Shown: piece after piece, positions 1 through 13,333 of the stretch
How the letters are laid out: every line of letters begins with the position of its first letter
How positions within the stretch are numbered: position 1 is the first letter of the stretch
Source of the DNA: Puccinellia tenuiflora
Taxonomy: Eukaryota > Streptophyta > Magnoliopsida > Poales > Poaceae
Direction of reading: 5' to 3'
Assembly (NCBI GenBank): GCA_012064385.1
Contig: QRDG01000846.1
Location: forward strand, 186,001 to 250,000
DNA length: 64,000 nucleotides
Notes under the pieces: model-generated
Database searches by the model: none
Seen by the model: the letters and a program-made list of their open reading frames with translations, nothing else
What the model was told of the DNA's origin: nothing
Translations under genes and position numbers: made by a program

Positions 1-275
1 AAAAGATGTACCGGGGGCTATGGGTTCACTAGTGGAGTCTCTCAAGTAAATAAAATATGCATGTGATGGGTGAACGAATTACAGCTAGGCAATTGACAAG
101 ATCATGACACAAACCCAATTTAGCTATGACAAAAAGGACATGATAATATTTATGGAGGCATCACGACAAGGAACAAAGACCGTTGAGTCCAACTGCGTCT
201 TTGTCTAAAAAGTCCACCGTGGGATCGCTATCCAGCCTGTCACCCAACGGTATTAACTTGTAAGCAACAGACAAT
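1..275 (-). mobile_element. LTR fragment (Gypsy, Sabrina-like type)
   Basis: This stretch matches the middle of the LTR seen complete at 6729-8333 (its counterpart is about 7088-7341), in the same orientation. It is cut on the left by the window edge and on the right by an N at 276. It is therefore part of a further LTR copy lying mostly outside the window. No coding content is seen. Confidence 0.75.
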
Positions 276-276
276 N

Positions 277-456
277 CCCGTATGTATCATCATCATGGTT
301 CTGAAAGTGCCACCAACAGTCTTTGGCAAGGTGACCTTCAACGTTGCAGATCTGGTAGGTGGCATCGACCCAAGGAGAAGTGAGACGATGACCACGTCCA
401 CGGCCACGTCCCCCGCCAGAATTGGAAGCACGCCCACCTCTATTGTTGGGGCGCTG
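277..456 (-). pseudogene. Ty1/copia gag fragment with a damaged CCHC zinc knuckle
   Basis: Read on the minus strand, about 58 codons stay open. They contain an Arg/Gly-rich stretch followed by the motif YQICNVEGHLAKDCWW. This is the layout of the nucleocapsid zinc knuckle of copia gag proteins (CX2CX4HX4C followed by aromatic residues). The first Cys is replaced by Tyr, so the knuckle would not be intact. The fragment sits between an N and the left end of LTR A and has no other copia domain nearby. It is probably the old target into which the Gypsy array inserted, or an assembly join. The family call rests on the motif only. Confidence 0.6.
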
Positions 457-1740
457 TGATTGTGGATATTATAAGCACTAGGGAGAGTTGGGTGGTGCCC
501 CAAGCGAAGGCGGAATTGTAGCTAGTAGCAGTTTTCCCTCTTTTTAGAACTGAGGTTTATCGAACCAGTAGGACTTTGAAATCAATACGCGGTGAATGTT
601 GAAGATCTCTGGCGCTTAGGGATACCTTCAACAGACGTGGACCTGCACACACTCAACCAAATACTTGTCCCCAAAGACGGAGAGGTTGTCAATCTCTCCG
701 GTCTCGCAGAACACAAAGTGGTGTAATTGTATGATGAAATGATGCAATAATGAAAAGTGACCAGAGGAGTAATGATGATGAAAAGCAAGTAAATGAAGTA
801 AGCAATACTTAAATATCAAAATAGACTTTAACACCGCTGTTTACCCTTAGTAGCAACAGCACACCCTCGCCCTTAGACGTTTCTGTCACTCGTGCCCAGG
901 AACAAAAGGGGGCATGAACCCACTATCTAGCATAAATACCCTCTCTTGGAGATACACACAATCACTTGGCCAAAGTAACTACGCACATCGGAGAGCATGC
1001 AAGAACATAAATTACTCATATAAGAATCATGCACAATCTGAACATAACTTCATAATCCATCGGATCCCAGCAAACACATCACATAGCATTACAATAATCG
1101 ATCTTGATCATGTTAGGCAGCTCACAAGATCATAAGACATGAAGCACAAGAGAGAGAGACTACCAACTAGCTACTGCCATGGACCCGTAGTCCAAGGTGA
1201 GACTACTCACAAATCATCCCGGAGGAAGGCATGGCGATGAAGAGCCCTCCGGGATCGATCTCCCCTCCGGCAGAGTGCCGGGATCAGCTTCAGATTGGAC
1301 CCCGAACTAGGGTTTTCGGTGACGGCGCGTCGGGGTCGAGTTTCTGGAAAATAATGGCCGCCTCGACGTTTTTAGGTTTAATGTGATTTATAGGCGTCGG
1401 AGGGGGCCGAGGGGTGCCCCAGGGCAGGGGCGGGCCCCCCCCGGGTGGGCCCGGCCGCGGCAGGGGCCGCCCCTGGCCTGTGGTGGCCCCCAGGCTCCCT
1501 TGGTCCTGGTGCCTTCGTCGGAAAAATTCCCGTAAATTTTCGTCCAATTCCGAGAATATTTCCAGAAGTAAATTTCTGAAACAAAAAGACAGCAAAAACA
1601 GGGAACTGGCACTGGCATCTTGTCAATAGGTTAGTCCGACAAAATGCATAAAAATGATATAATGACAGTAAAAACATGTGACAATATCACAAAACTAGCA
1701 TGGATCACTCAAAAATTATAGATACGTTTGAGACGTATCA
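457..1740 (-). mobile_element. LTR A, 3' LTR of element 1 (minus strand)
   Basis: On the minus strand it begins TGATACGTCTCAAACG at 1740 and ends with CAATCA at 457. It aligns throughout with LTR B (6729-8333). It is shorter because about 292 bases present in LTR B (7069-7360) are missing, the join falling on the shared word atga near 793-796. A GC-rich palindromic block lies at about 1395-1500. The bases just inside the element (1741 onward) read, on minus, AAGCTTGGGGATGC directly before the LTR, a normal polypurine tract. Confidence 0.85.
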
Positions 1741-4639
1741 GCATCCCCAAGCTTAACTCCTACTCGTCCTCGAGTAGGTAAGTGATAACAAATAATTTTT
1801 GATGAGACATGCAACCAACACAATCTTGATCAAGATAGTAATGCAAAGCACATGAAGTGAATAAGGTGATCCAAAACAATTGTCTATAGTTGACATTAAG
1901 CAAACAATGATTAACAAACGCTAGCTAACAAATGCTAGAAACTTTTCATGAATAAGTGCGTTGGAGACATGGAACCATACATAAGGTTTAGAAAGAAGAA
2001 TTGCGAATTATGTCTCCAATGTAAAGTATCAATCATTCTTCAAAGCATCTAATTAGTCATTCATGAAAATAGCCAAGCTCAAGTCAGGTGTCCTAATCCA
2101 TCTACTTCACAAATCAACTGTTTCGAAGTCTACTCAACTAGTGCAAGTAAGAAGTGGCTTTGGCACCATGATGTTATGGCAAAGAGAACAATGATGGAGG
2201 TTTGGAAGGTCAAAAAGAAAGGCTCAAACAGTGGAGAAGTAACCACAAGACAGAAGGAAGTCCCGTAGTTGACACTGTATGAGGAGTAGTGATTGCCATG
2301 CAACGGATGCACATAGAGCTATAAGTGTATGAAAGCTCTCCAATGGAACTAGTGGGGGTGCATCCAACTTGCTTGCTCATGAAGACCTAGAGCTCACTTG
2401 AGGAGGCTCATCCTTGGAATATACAAGCCAAGTTCTATAACGTTAATTCCCCACATAGTTATACAAATGAAACATGAAAACTCTCTATAATGAAGTGTAG
2501 GTGCTACTAGCACAAGTGTGGAATAAAGGATAGTAGTGCTGCCCCCTCTCTCTTTTATATTTCTTTCTTTTTTTAATTGTGGCCTCCGTGGCTCTTTTAA
2601 ATTTTCTCTCATTGGTCTCTTTTGGACTCTTTTATGTGGCCACTTTGGACTCTTTTCAATATGCTCACAGGTAGGGGCAACACTCTATTTTTACAAGATG
2701 ATCATCACACTTTTGGTACTCATAACTCATAAGACTAATACATGATGTATAAAAGAAGATATGCATGATCGAGCGTAGTGTGGAAAAAATGTAGAACATG
2801 TGGCAAGCCACGCTGCACACTAACTCAATGATCAAGCAAACTATATGTAATGAAGAACGACATCAAGTCATGTAATGTAATGATGGATGTTGCATGGCAA
2901 TGTATCTCGGAACGGCTATGGAAATGCCGTGATAGGTAGGTATGGTGGCTGTTTTGAGGAAGTTGGCTTATGTGTAGGAGAACAGGATGAAGTTCTCCCA
3001 CGGAGTTGGATGTGCTCGCGAAGTATGCACCAATCTCAATGTGAGAGAGGGCATTGCGCACACCGAAGAGGCTAGCAAAATATGGAAGTGGAAGTGCCAA
3101 AAACCAAACTCAACAATGCATTTCGTATATTGCAAACAACTAGCAGTTTCAATGTTCCACAAATGGTTAGAGACACCCCGAGAGGGATCGTGGCGGCGAC
3201 ACAAGTGCCCCGTTGGCTTCCCCGACCGTTGCAGTAACTACCCACTAGGAACTTATTTTCAACTTAGTAGAATTCATGACACATTAGCATTGTTGACTTA
3301 GGTTGTTTAGTTCAGAAAAGTACGGTTCCACGCTTTAATAACACCTCTCCACTAATCAGCTCTAACACCATTAACCAACACATTTTAACCATTAGTTATT
3401 TTAGTGCCTCAAAACAATTGAAGGGTATCAAATTATCCACATAGTGATCTACAAGACTATGCAGGTTTTTCTACTTCATACCACTGCCACATGCATAGCA
3501 TTTTTCCGATCTAACACATTAACCAAGCAACCAAACAACTCTCCAACAAATATAAGTGAAGAACAAGAGAGTTTAACTTAACAACTAGCAGCTCTAAACA
3601 AGATAAAAGCTAAAAGCGAGAGCTTACTAGAAAACAACCAGTAGCTAAGAATACTCAAAAAGATATAAGCGAAGCAAAGAAGTATTCAAACGTAAAAGCG
3701 GAGCGTGTCTCTCTCCCACACAAATAAAGCTAGGATCCAACAAAGATATGACCAGAAACAAACAAACAAAACTGAAAGTAAAAAGACGCTCCAAGCATAG
3801 CACATAATATGTAAAGTGATAAAAACGAAGTTCAACGAAGACGACCTTATGATAGTCGATGAAGATGAGGGGATGCCTTGGGCATCCCCAAGCTTTGACT
3901 CTTGATAGTTCTTGATATTCAGAGGGGATGCCATGGGGGCATCCCCAAGCTTGAGCTTGATCCATCCTCGATTTCTTCATATTCCTCTCCTTTGGAACTT
4001 AAAAACTCCCTTCACACAAAACTTCTCATAATTTGATTAGAGGGTTAGTGCTCATAAATTAAAATGCACATGTGTTCAACTATGACAAATTGCAAACCAA
4101 CTTCATTAAACATTAGCTACTGTTTACTAAGCCTCAATGTGGCACTCTACCCCTAGAGTATCACATATGACGATGGTAAAGAGAAATGCAAAATAAAAGC
4201 AGAATCTGTCAAAATCTGAACAGTCTGTAAAGATCGAATTTTTCGAGGCACTTCTGCAGCTCAAATAAAAAACTTAAAACTAACGAAAGATAGATAAAAG
4301 CATCAGCTTGCTTAAAAATTATCATAAAAAGATAAAATTCTGGCGATTTTAGGATTTTCGTGCAACAGGCGCACAGAATCTGTTTTTGGACAGCAACACA
4401 ATACCTCGCACTTTCAATGCATTAGAGGCTAAACTTGGCACAAAAACCAAAAGAAAAAGATACAATGAAGTTGCTACAGAGGTAATAACTTCATGACTCA
4501 AAAAAACAAAAAGCAAACTGAAAGTAAAAGATGGGTTGTCTCCCAACAAGCGCTTTTCTTTAACGCCTTTTAGCTAGGCGCAATGCCAAATATCAAGTTT
4601 TTTCGGAGGCCTTTGCAACATCAAGAGCATAGCTTGACC

Positions 4640-6540
4640 TTATGATTGATTCAAAAGGCTTCTTTCTCTTTCTAGGGAAGTGTTCCATCCCTTTTTTAAG
4701 GGGGAACTGAAACTTATATTTCCCTCTTTCATATCAATAATAGCACCAACAGTTCTCAAAAACGGTCTTCCCAAAATAATAGGACAAGAAGCATTGCACT
4801 CAATATCCATAACAATAAAAATGGGAACATAATTATCATTAACAACAATAAGGACATCATCAACTCTACCCAAAGGTTTCTTTTTAGAAGAATCAGCAAG
4901 ATGAACATTTAAATAGCACTCTTCCAAAGGATTTAAATCAAGCATTATAGAAACTTTTAGGCATAACAGAAACACTTGCACCAAGATCACAAAGCATTGC
5001 AATCAAAGTCATTTATTTTCATCTTAATAGTGGGTTCCCAACCATCTTCTAACTTCCTAGGGATAGAGGTTTCAAGCTTTAGTTTTTCTTCCCTAGCCTT
5101 GATAAGAGCATCGGTAATGTGTTTGGTAAAGGCAAGATTTATTTTACTAGCATCCGGTGTCTTAGCAAGTTTTTGTAGGAACTTAATGACTTCAGTAAGA
5201 TTGCAATTATCAAAATCAATTTCATCATCTTTAAATAAACTAGGAGGATCCTCTTTAGTGGTTTGGATAGTATAAACTTTAACAGTTTTCCTATTCATTT
5301 CAGCAATTCTAGCTTCTTCAGCCTCTCTAGCCCACCTAGCTTTCAAGAGAGCCATCATCCTTTCATTTTCATTAATTTGAAGAGAGATAGCATTTAAAAG
5401 ATTCAGTATGTTTGTCATTGATTTGAGTGGTCTAATTTTCAAAATTTCACATCATGAGCAAGACTCTACTCTACTTTAGAGACTAGACTATCCTGTTTAT
5501 TTCTCACTTCTCTTACGACAGTTTTGTTAAAAGCTTTTTGCGAAGTGATAAATTCTTTTAAAACATTCTCAAGATCAGAGGACACATTCTTATTAGGATT
5601 AAAAGAATTACCATAGGAATTACCATAAAAGTTGCCATTATTGGGAGGATAAGGCTTATAGTTGTTACTACCAAAATTATTTCGATAAGCATTATTGTTG
5701 AAGTTGTTTCTATTAAGAAAATTAACATCAACTTGATCCTTTTCTTGGGCAATTAATGAAGCAGGAGGAACATTATTAGGATCAATATTGGATTGATTGG
5801 TAGCAAGAATAGACATAGTCATATCAACCTTATCACTCAAAGAGGAATTTCCTCGACAAAATTTACCTTCTCACCACTTGGAGCTCATTCGGTGTGCCAT
5901 TGTGAATAATTTTGTCATCATCTCATCCAAGAGTTTAGTTTCTGCACCTAATGTGTGGACATGAAGGTGCCTCCCGCGGCCGAGTCCAAGAGTTTCCTTG
6001 AAGAAAAATTCAAACATGCATAAAAAGTTTGGATAACCATCCACATAGTTAATCCATGCGTGGGATAATTCTTAACCATAGATTTCATTCTTTCCCAAGC
6101 TTGAGCAACATGTTCATTATCAAATTGTCTAAAGTTCATAATGTTACTCCTTAGTTGTATGATTTTAGCAGGTGGATAATATTTTCCAATAAAAGCATCT
6201 TTGCATTTAATCCAAGAATCAATGCTATTTTAGGCAAAGACAATAACCATTCTTTTGCTCTCCCTCTCAAAGAGAAAGGGAAAAGCTTCAGTTTTATGAT
6301 GTCACTTTCCACCTCTTTATACTTTTGCATATCACATAACTCAACAAAGTTATTTAAATGAGAGGCGGCATCATCAGTACTAGCACCAGAAAATTGCTTT
6401 TTCATAACAAGATCTGGAAAAGCAGGTTTAATTTCATATAATTCCGCTTTAGAAGCGGGTGGGGCAATTGGAGAGCATATAAAATCATTGTTATTAGTGC
6501 TAGTAAAGTCACACAACTTAGTGTTTTCAGTAGAAGACAT
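4640..6540 (-). pseudogene. gag-protease remnant of element 1
   Basis: The reading starts at the ATG at 6540 (MSSTENTKLCDF) and is broken by several frameshifts and stops into pieces at about 6540-6151, 6139-5948, 5840-5466, 5442-4987 and 5002-4640. The middle is rich in Asn and Tyr. A coiled, charged segment follows. The retropepsin-type active-site motif DLGASVSVMP can be read near 4960-4995 in another frame. The last part, with ILGRPFLRTVGA, is the C-terminal half of the aspartic protease. Gag would package element RNA and the protease would cleave the polyprotein. The copy in element 2 is better preserved. No polymerase domains follow. Confidence 0.8.
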
Positions 6541-6701
6541 AATGATAAAATAAAATAACAAGACAGGAAAGACTACACTAATTTTTTGGGGTTTTAAAAT
6601 TTTGAAACAGGAAAATAAACTAAACGAGAAATAAAGCAAGCAAGAAAAAACAAAGTAAAGAGATTGAGGGTGTGAGACTCCCCTTGCTGCAGCTCCAAAG
6701 T

Positions 6702-6718
6702 CCCCGGCAACGGCGCCA
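6702..6718 (-). other. Primer binding site, tRNA-Asp
   Basis: The minus-strand sequence TGGCGCCGTTGCCGGGG is complementary to the 3' end of plant tRNA-Asp including CCA. It lies about ten bases inside LTR B, marking LTR B as the 5' LTR of element 1. Confidence 0.85.
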
Positions 6719-6728
6719 GAAAACTGCT

Positions 6729-8333
6729 TGATTGTGGATATTGATAAGCACTAGTGAGAGTTGGGTGGTGCCCCAAGCGAAGGCGGAATTGTAGCTAGTA
6801 GCAGTTTTCCCTCTTTTATAGAACCGAGGTTTATCGAACCAGTAGGACTTTGAAATCAACAACGAGGTGAATGTTGAAGATCTCTGGCGCTTAGGGATAC
6901 CTTCAACAGACGTGGACCTGCACACACTCAACCAAATACTTTGTCCCCAACGGCGGAGAGGTTGTCAATCTCTCCGGTCTCGCAGAACACAAAGTGGTTA
7001 ATTGTATGATGAAATAGATGCAATAATGAAAAGTGACCAGAGGAGTAATGATGATGAAAAGCAAGTAAATGAGGTTGTAAACAATGTAAAAAGATGGACC
7101 GGGGGCCATGGGTTCACTAGTGGAGTCTCTCAAGTAAATAAAATATGCACGTGATGGGTGAACGAATTACAGCNTGACACAAACCCAATTTAGCTATGAC
7201 AAAAAGGACATGATAATATTATGGAGGCATCACGACAAGGAACAAAGACCGTTGAGTCCAACTGCGTCTTTATCTAAAAAGTCCACCGTGGGATCGCTAT
7301 CCAGCCTGTCACCCACGGTATTAAGTTGCAAGCAACAGACAATTGCATTACGTAAAGTGCATGAAGTAAGCAATACTAATATCAAAATAGACATTAACAC
7401 CGCTGTTTTACCCTTAGTAGCACACACACCCTCACCCTTAGACGTTTCTGTCACTCGTGCCCAGGAACAAAAGGGGGCATGAACCCACTATCTAGCATAA
7501 ATACCCTCTCTTGGAGATACACACAATCACTTGGCCAAAGTAACTACGCACATCGGAGAGCATGCAAGAACATAAATTACTCATATAAGAATCATGGACA
7601 ATCTGAACATAACTTCATAATCCATCGGATCCCAGCAAACACATCACATAGCATTACAATAATCGATCTTGATCATGTTAGGTAGCTCACAAGATCATAA
7701 GACATGAAGCACAAGAGAGAGAGAGAGAGACTACCAACTAGCTACTGCCATGGACCCGTAGTCCAAGGTGAGACTACTCACAAATCATCCCGGAGGAAGG
7801 CATGGCGATGAAGAGCCCTCCGGGATCGATCTCTCCTTCGGCAGAGTGCCGGGATCAGCTTCAGATTGGACCCCGAACTAGGGTTTTCGGTGACGGCGCG
7901 TCGGGGTCGAGTTTCTGGAAAATAATGGCCGCCTCGACGTTTTTAGGTTTAATGTGAATTTATAGGCGTCGGAGGGGGCCGAGGAGGTGCCCCATGGGCA
8001 GGGGCGGGCCCCACCCGCGGGTGGCCCCCAGGCCGCGGCAGCTGGCCGCCCCTGGCCTGTGGGTGGCCCCCAGGGCTGCCCTTTGGTGTCCTGGTGCCTT
8101 CCGTCGAGTAAAAATTCCCCGTAAATTTTCGTCCAATTCCGAGAATATTTCCAGAAGTAAATTTTCTGAAATACAAAAACAGCAAAAACAGGGAATTGGC
8201 ACTGGGCATCTTGTCAATAGGTTAGTCCTGACAAAATGCATAAAAATGATATAAATAACCGTAAAAACATGTGACAATATCACAAAACTAGCATGGATCA
8301 CTAAAAAATTCTAGATACGTTTGAGACGTATCA
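6729..8333 (-). mobile_element. LTR B, shared by elements 1 and 2
   Basis: A complete LTR on the minus strand, from TGATACGTCTC at 8333 to CAATCA at 6729. It serves both as 5' LTR of element 1 and as 3' LTR of element 2, so the array reads LTR-internal-LTR-internal-LTR. An N at 7174 replaces 19 bases present in the other copies. It holds an (AG)n run near 7710-7730 and a GC-rich palindromic block near 7990-8090. Confidence 0.88.
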
Positions 8334-11245
8334 GCATCCCCAAGCTTAACTCCTACTCGTCCTCGAGTAGGTAAGTGATAACAAATAATTTTTGATGAGA
8401 CATGCAACCAACACAATCTTGATCAATATAGTAATGCAAAGCACATGAAGTGAATAAGGTGATCCAAAACAATTGTCTATAGTTGACATTAAGCAAATAA
8501 TGATTAACAAACGCTAGCTAACAAATGCTAGAAACTTTTCATGAATAAGTGCGTTGGAGACATGGAACCATACATAAGGTTTAGAAAGAAGAATTGCGAA
8601 TTATGTCTCCAATGTAAAGTATCAATCATTCTTCAAAGCATCTAATTAGTCATTCATGAAAATAGCCAAGCTCAAGTCAGGTGTCCTAATCCATCTACTT
8701 CACAAATCAACTGTTTCGAAGTCTACTCAACTAGTGCAAGTAAGAAGTGGCTTTGGCACCATGATGTTATGGCAAAGAGAACAATGATAGAGGTTTGGAA
8801 GGTCAAAAAGAAAGGCTCAAACAGTGGAGAAAGTAACCACAAGACAGAAGGAAGTCCCATAGTTGACACTGCATGAGGAGTAGTGATTGCCATGCAACGG
8901 ATGCACATAGAGCTATAAGTGTATGAAAGCTCTCCAATGGAACTAGTGGGGGTGCATCCAACTTGCTTGCTCATGAAGACCTAGAGCTCACTTGAGGAGG
9001 CTCATCCTTGGAATATACAAGCCAAGTTCTATAACGTTAATTCCCCACATAGTTATACAAATGAAACATGAAAACTCTCTATAATGAAGTGTAGGTGCTA
9101 ACTAGCACAAGTGTGGAATAAAGGATAGTAGTGCTGCCCCCTCTCTCTTTTATATTTCTTTTTTTTTTAATTGTGGCCTCCGTGGCTCTTTTAAATTTTT
9201 CTCTCATTGGTCTCTTTTGGACTCTTTTATGTGGCCACTTTGGACTCTTTTCAATATGCTCACAGGTAGGGGCAACACTCTATTTTTACAAGATGATCAT
9301 CACACTTTTGGTACTCATAACTCATAAGACTAATACATGATGTATAAAAGAAGATATGCATGATCGAGCGTAGTGTGGAAAAAATGTAGAACATGTGGCA
9401 AGCCACGCTGCATAGTAACTCAATGATCCAGCAAACTATATGATAATGAAGAATGACATCAAGTCAATGTAATGATGGATGTTGCATGGCAATGTATCTC
9501 GGAACGGTGGAAATGCCATGATAGGTAGGTATGGTGGCTGTTTTGAGAAAGATAGTTGGCTTATGTGTAGGAGAACAGGATGAAGTTCTCCCACGGAGTT
9601 GGATGTGCTCGCGAAGTATGCACCAATCTCAATGTGAGAGAGGGCATTGCGCAGCACCGAAGAGGCTAGCAAAATATGGAAGTGGAAGTGCCAAAAACCA
9701 AAACTCAACAATGCATTTCGTATATTGCAAACAACTAGCAGTTTCAATGTTCCACAAATGGATAGAGACACCCCGAGAGGGATCGTGGCGGCGACACCAG
9801 TGCCCCGTTGGCTTCCCCGACTGTTGCAGTAACTACCCACTAGGAACTTATTTTCAACTTAGTAAAATTCATGACACAATAGCATTGTTGACTTAGGTTG
9901 TTTAGTTCAGAAAAGTACGGCTCCACGCTTTAATAACACCCCTCCACTAATCAGCTCTAACACCATTAACCAACACATTTTAACCATTAGTTATTTTAGT
10001 GCCTCAAAACAATTGAAGGGTATCAAATTATCCACATAGTGATCTACAAGACTATGCAGGTTTTTCTACTTCATACCACTGCCACATGCATAGCATTTTT
10101 CCGATCTAACACATTAACCAAGCAACCAAAACAACTCTCCAACAAATATAAGTGAAGAACAAGAGAGTTTAACTTAACAACTAGCAGCTCTAAACAATAT
10201 AAAAGCTAAAAGCGAGAGCTTACTAGAAAACAGACAGTAGCTAAGAATACTCAAAAAGATATAAGCAAAGCAAAGGAGTATTCAAACGAAAAAGCGGAGC
10301 GTGTCTCTCTCCCACACAAATAAAGCTAGGATCCAACAAAGATATGACTAACAAACAAACAAACAAAACTGAAAGTAAAAAGACGCTCCAAGCATAGCAC
10401 ATAATATGTAAAGTGATAAAAACGAAGTTCAACGAAGACGACCTTATGATAGTCGATGAAGATGAGGGGATGCCTTGGGCATCCCCAAGCTTTGACTCTT
10501 GATAGTTCTTGATATTCAGAGGGGGTGCCATGGGGGCATCCCCAAGCTTGAGCTTTGATCCATCCTCGATTTTTTCATATTCCTCTCCTTTGTAACTTAA
10601 AAACTCCCTTCACACAAAACTTCTCATAATTTGATTAGAGGGTTAGTGCTCATAAATTAAAATGCACATGTGTTCAACTCATGAAAATTGCAAACCAACT
10701 TCATTAAACATTATCTACTGTTTACTAAGCCTCAATGTGGCACTCCACCCCTAGAGTATCACATATGACGATGGTAAAGAGACAAATGCAAAATAAAAGC
10801 AGAATCTGTCAAAATCTGAACAGTCTGTAAAGATTGAATTTTTCGAGGCACTTATGCATCTCAAATCAAAAAACTTAAAACTAACGAAAGATATATAAAA
10901 GCATCAGGCTTGCTGTAAAAAATTATCAGAAAAAGATAAAATTCTGGCGATTTTAGGAATTTCGTGCAACAGGCACACAAAATCTGTTTTTGGACAGCAA
11001 CACAATACCTCGCACTTTCAATGCATTAGAGGCTAAACTTGGCACAAAAAACCAAAAGAAAAAGATACAATGAAGTTGCTACAGAGTTAATAACTTCATG
11101 ACTCAAGAAAATCAAAAAGCAAACTGAAAATAAAAGATGGGTTGCCTCCCAACAAGCGCTTTTCTTTAACGCCTTTTAGCTAGGCGCAATGCCAAATATC
11201 AAGTTTTTTTGGAGGCCTTTGCAACATCAAGAGAATAGCTTGACC

Positions 11246-13151
11246 TTATGATTGATTCAAAAGGAAACTTCTTTCTCTTTCTAGGGAAGTGTTCCATCCC
11301 TTTTTAAGGGGGAACTGAAACCTTATATTTCCCTCTTTCATATCAATAATAGCACCAACAGTTCTCAAAAACGGTCTTCCCAAAATAATAGGACAAGAAG
11401 CATTGCACTCAATATCCATAACAATAAAATCAACGGGAACATAATTATCATTAACAACAATAAGGACATCATCAACTCTACCCAAAGGTTTCTTTTTAGA
11501 AGAATCAGCAAGATGAACATTTAAATAGCACTCTTCCAAAGGATTTAAATCAAGCATATTACAGAAACTTTTAGGCATAACAGAGATACTAGCACCAAGA
11601 TCACACAAAGCATTGCAATCAAAGTCATTTATTTTCATCTTAATAGTGGGTTCCCATCCATCTTCTAATTTTCTAGGAATAGAGGTTTCAAGCTTTAGTT
11701 TTTCTTCCCTAGCCTTGATAAGAGCATCGGTAATGTGTTTGGTAAAGGCAAGATTATTTTACTAGCATCCGGTGTCTTAGCAAGTTTGTGTAGAAACTTA
11801 ATGACTTCAGTAAGATTGCAATTATCAAAATCAATTTCATCATCTTTAAATAAACTAGGAGGATCCTCTTTAGTGGTTTGGATAGTATAAACTTTAATAG
11901 TTTTCCTATTCATTTCAGCAATTCTAGCTTCTTCAGCCTCTCTAGCCCACCTAGCTTTCAAGAGAGCCATCATCCTTTCATTTTCATTAATTTGAAGAGA
12001 GATATCATTTAAATATTCAGTATGTTTGTCTTGATTTGGAGTGGTTCTAATTTTCAAAATTTCAACATCATGAGCAAGAACGTCTACTTTAGAGACTAGA
12101 CTATCTAGTTTTTCCAACTTCTCTTCAACAGTTTTGTTAAAAGCTTTTTGCGAAGTGATAAATTCCTTTAAAACATTTTCAAGATCAGTGGACACATTCT
12201 TATTAGGATTATAAGAATTACCATAGGAATTACCATAAAAGTTGCCATTATTGGGAGGATAAGGCTTATAGTTGTTACTACCAAAATTATTTCGATAAGC
12301 ATTATTGTTGAAGTTGTTTCTATTAAGAAAATTAACATCAACTTGATCCTTTTCTTGGGAAATTAATGAAGCAAGTGGAACATTATTAGGATCAATATTA
12401 GACTGATTGGTAGCAAGCATAGACATAATCATATCAACCTTATCACTCAAAGAGGAGATTTCTCGACAGAATTTACCTTCTTACCACTTGGAGCTCGTTC
12501 GGTGTGCCATTGTGAATAATTTGTCATCATCTCATCCAAGAGTTTAGTTGATACACCTAATGTTGTGGACATGAAGGTGCCTCCCACGGCCGAGTCCAAA
12601 AGGTTCCTTGAAGAAAAATTTAAACCTGCATAAAAAGTTTGGATAACCATCCACATAGTTAATCCATGCGTGGGACAATTCTTAACCATAGATTTCATTC
12701 TCTACCAAGTTTGAGAAACATGTTTATTATCAAATTGTCTAAAGTTTATAATGTTACTACTTAGTTGTATGATTTTAGCAGGTGGATAATATTTTCCAAT
12801 AAAAGCATCTTTGCATTTAATCCAAGAATCAATGCTATTTTTAGGCAAAGACAATAACCATTCTTTTGCTCTCCCTCTCAAAGAGAAAGGGAAAAGTTTC
12901 AGTTTTATGATGTCACTTTATACCTCTTTATACTTTTTCATATCACATAACTCAACAAAGTTATTTAAATGAGAGGCGGCATCATCAGTACTAGCACCAG
13001 AAAATTGCTCTTTCATAACAAGATTTAGCAAGGCAGGTTTAATTTCACAAGATTCCGCTTTATTAGCGGGTGGAGCAATTGCAGAGCATATGAAATCATT
13101 GTTATTAGTGCTAGTAAAGTCACACAACTTGGTTTTTTCAGTACAAGACAT
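11246..13151 (-). pseudogene. gag-protease remnant of element 2
   Basis: The reading starts at the ATG at 13151 (MSCTEKTKLCDF). It continues in pieces at 13151-12918, 12698-12447 and 12450-11695 (the longest, 251 codons, with an Asn/Tyr-rich centre and a Lys/Glu-rich helix), then 11638-11246. The last piece carries the protease active-site motif DLGASISVMP and the later ILGRPFLRTVGA. The break near 11757 looks like one missing base compared with element 1, so the two copies carry different lesions. A protein from this copy would not be full length. Confidence 0.82.
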
Positions 13152-13316
13152 AACGATAAGATAAAATAACAAGACAGGAATAAAGACTACACTAATTTTT
13201 TTGGTTTTTAAAATTTTGAAACAGGAAAATAAACTAAACGAGATATAAAGCAAGCAAGACAATAACAAAGTAAAGAGATTGAGAGTATGAGACTCCCCTT
13301 GCTGTAGCTCCAAAGT

Positions 13317-13333
13317 CCCCGGCAACGGCGCCA
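13317..13333 (-). other. Primer binding site, tRNA-Asp
   Basis: The same 17-base tRNA-Asp complement as at 6702-6718, lying just inside LTR C. It marks LTR C as the 5' LTR of element 2. Confidence 0.85.

Larger units (their letters stand above)
1741..6728 (-). mobile_element. Internal region of Gypsy-type element 1 (non-autonomous)
   Basis: Lies between LTR B (5' LTR on minus) and LTR A (3' LTR). The primer binding site is at 6702-6718, and a gag-protease remnant follows at 6540-4640. From 4640 down to 1741 only AT-rich non-coding sequence is seen, with no reverse transcriptase, RNase H or integrase. The element therefore depends on enzymes made elsewhere. Length and order are the same as in element 2. 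The LTR type (TGATACGTCTC start, tRNA-Asp priming) resembles Triticeae Sabrina/WHAM-like Gypsy families; that name is inference from memory. Confidence 0.8.

Noticed and set aside
1290..1677. Overlapping Gly/Pro/Arg-rich open frames
   Set aside because: They lie in the GC-rich palindromic block of LTR A and recur in LTRs B-D with shifted frames; they are LTR sequence, not genes.
2394..3301. Short frames repeated at about 8723-9896
   Set aside because: Both copies lie in the non-coding internal part of elements 1 and 2; repetition reflects the array, not gene conservation.
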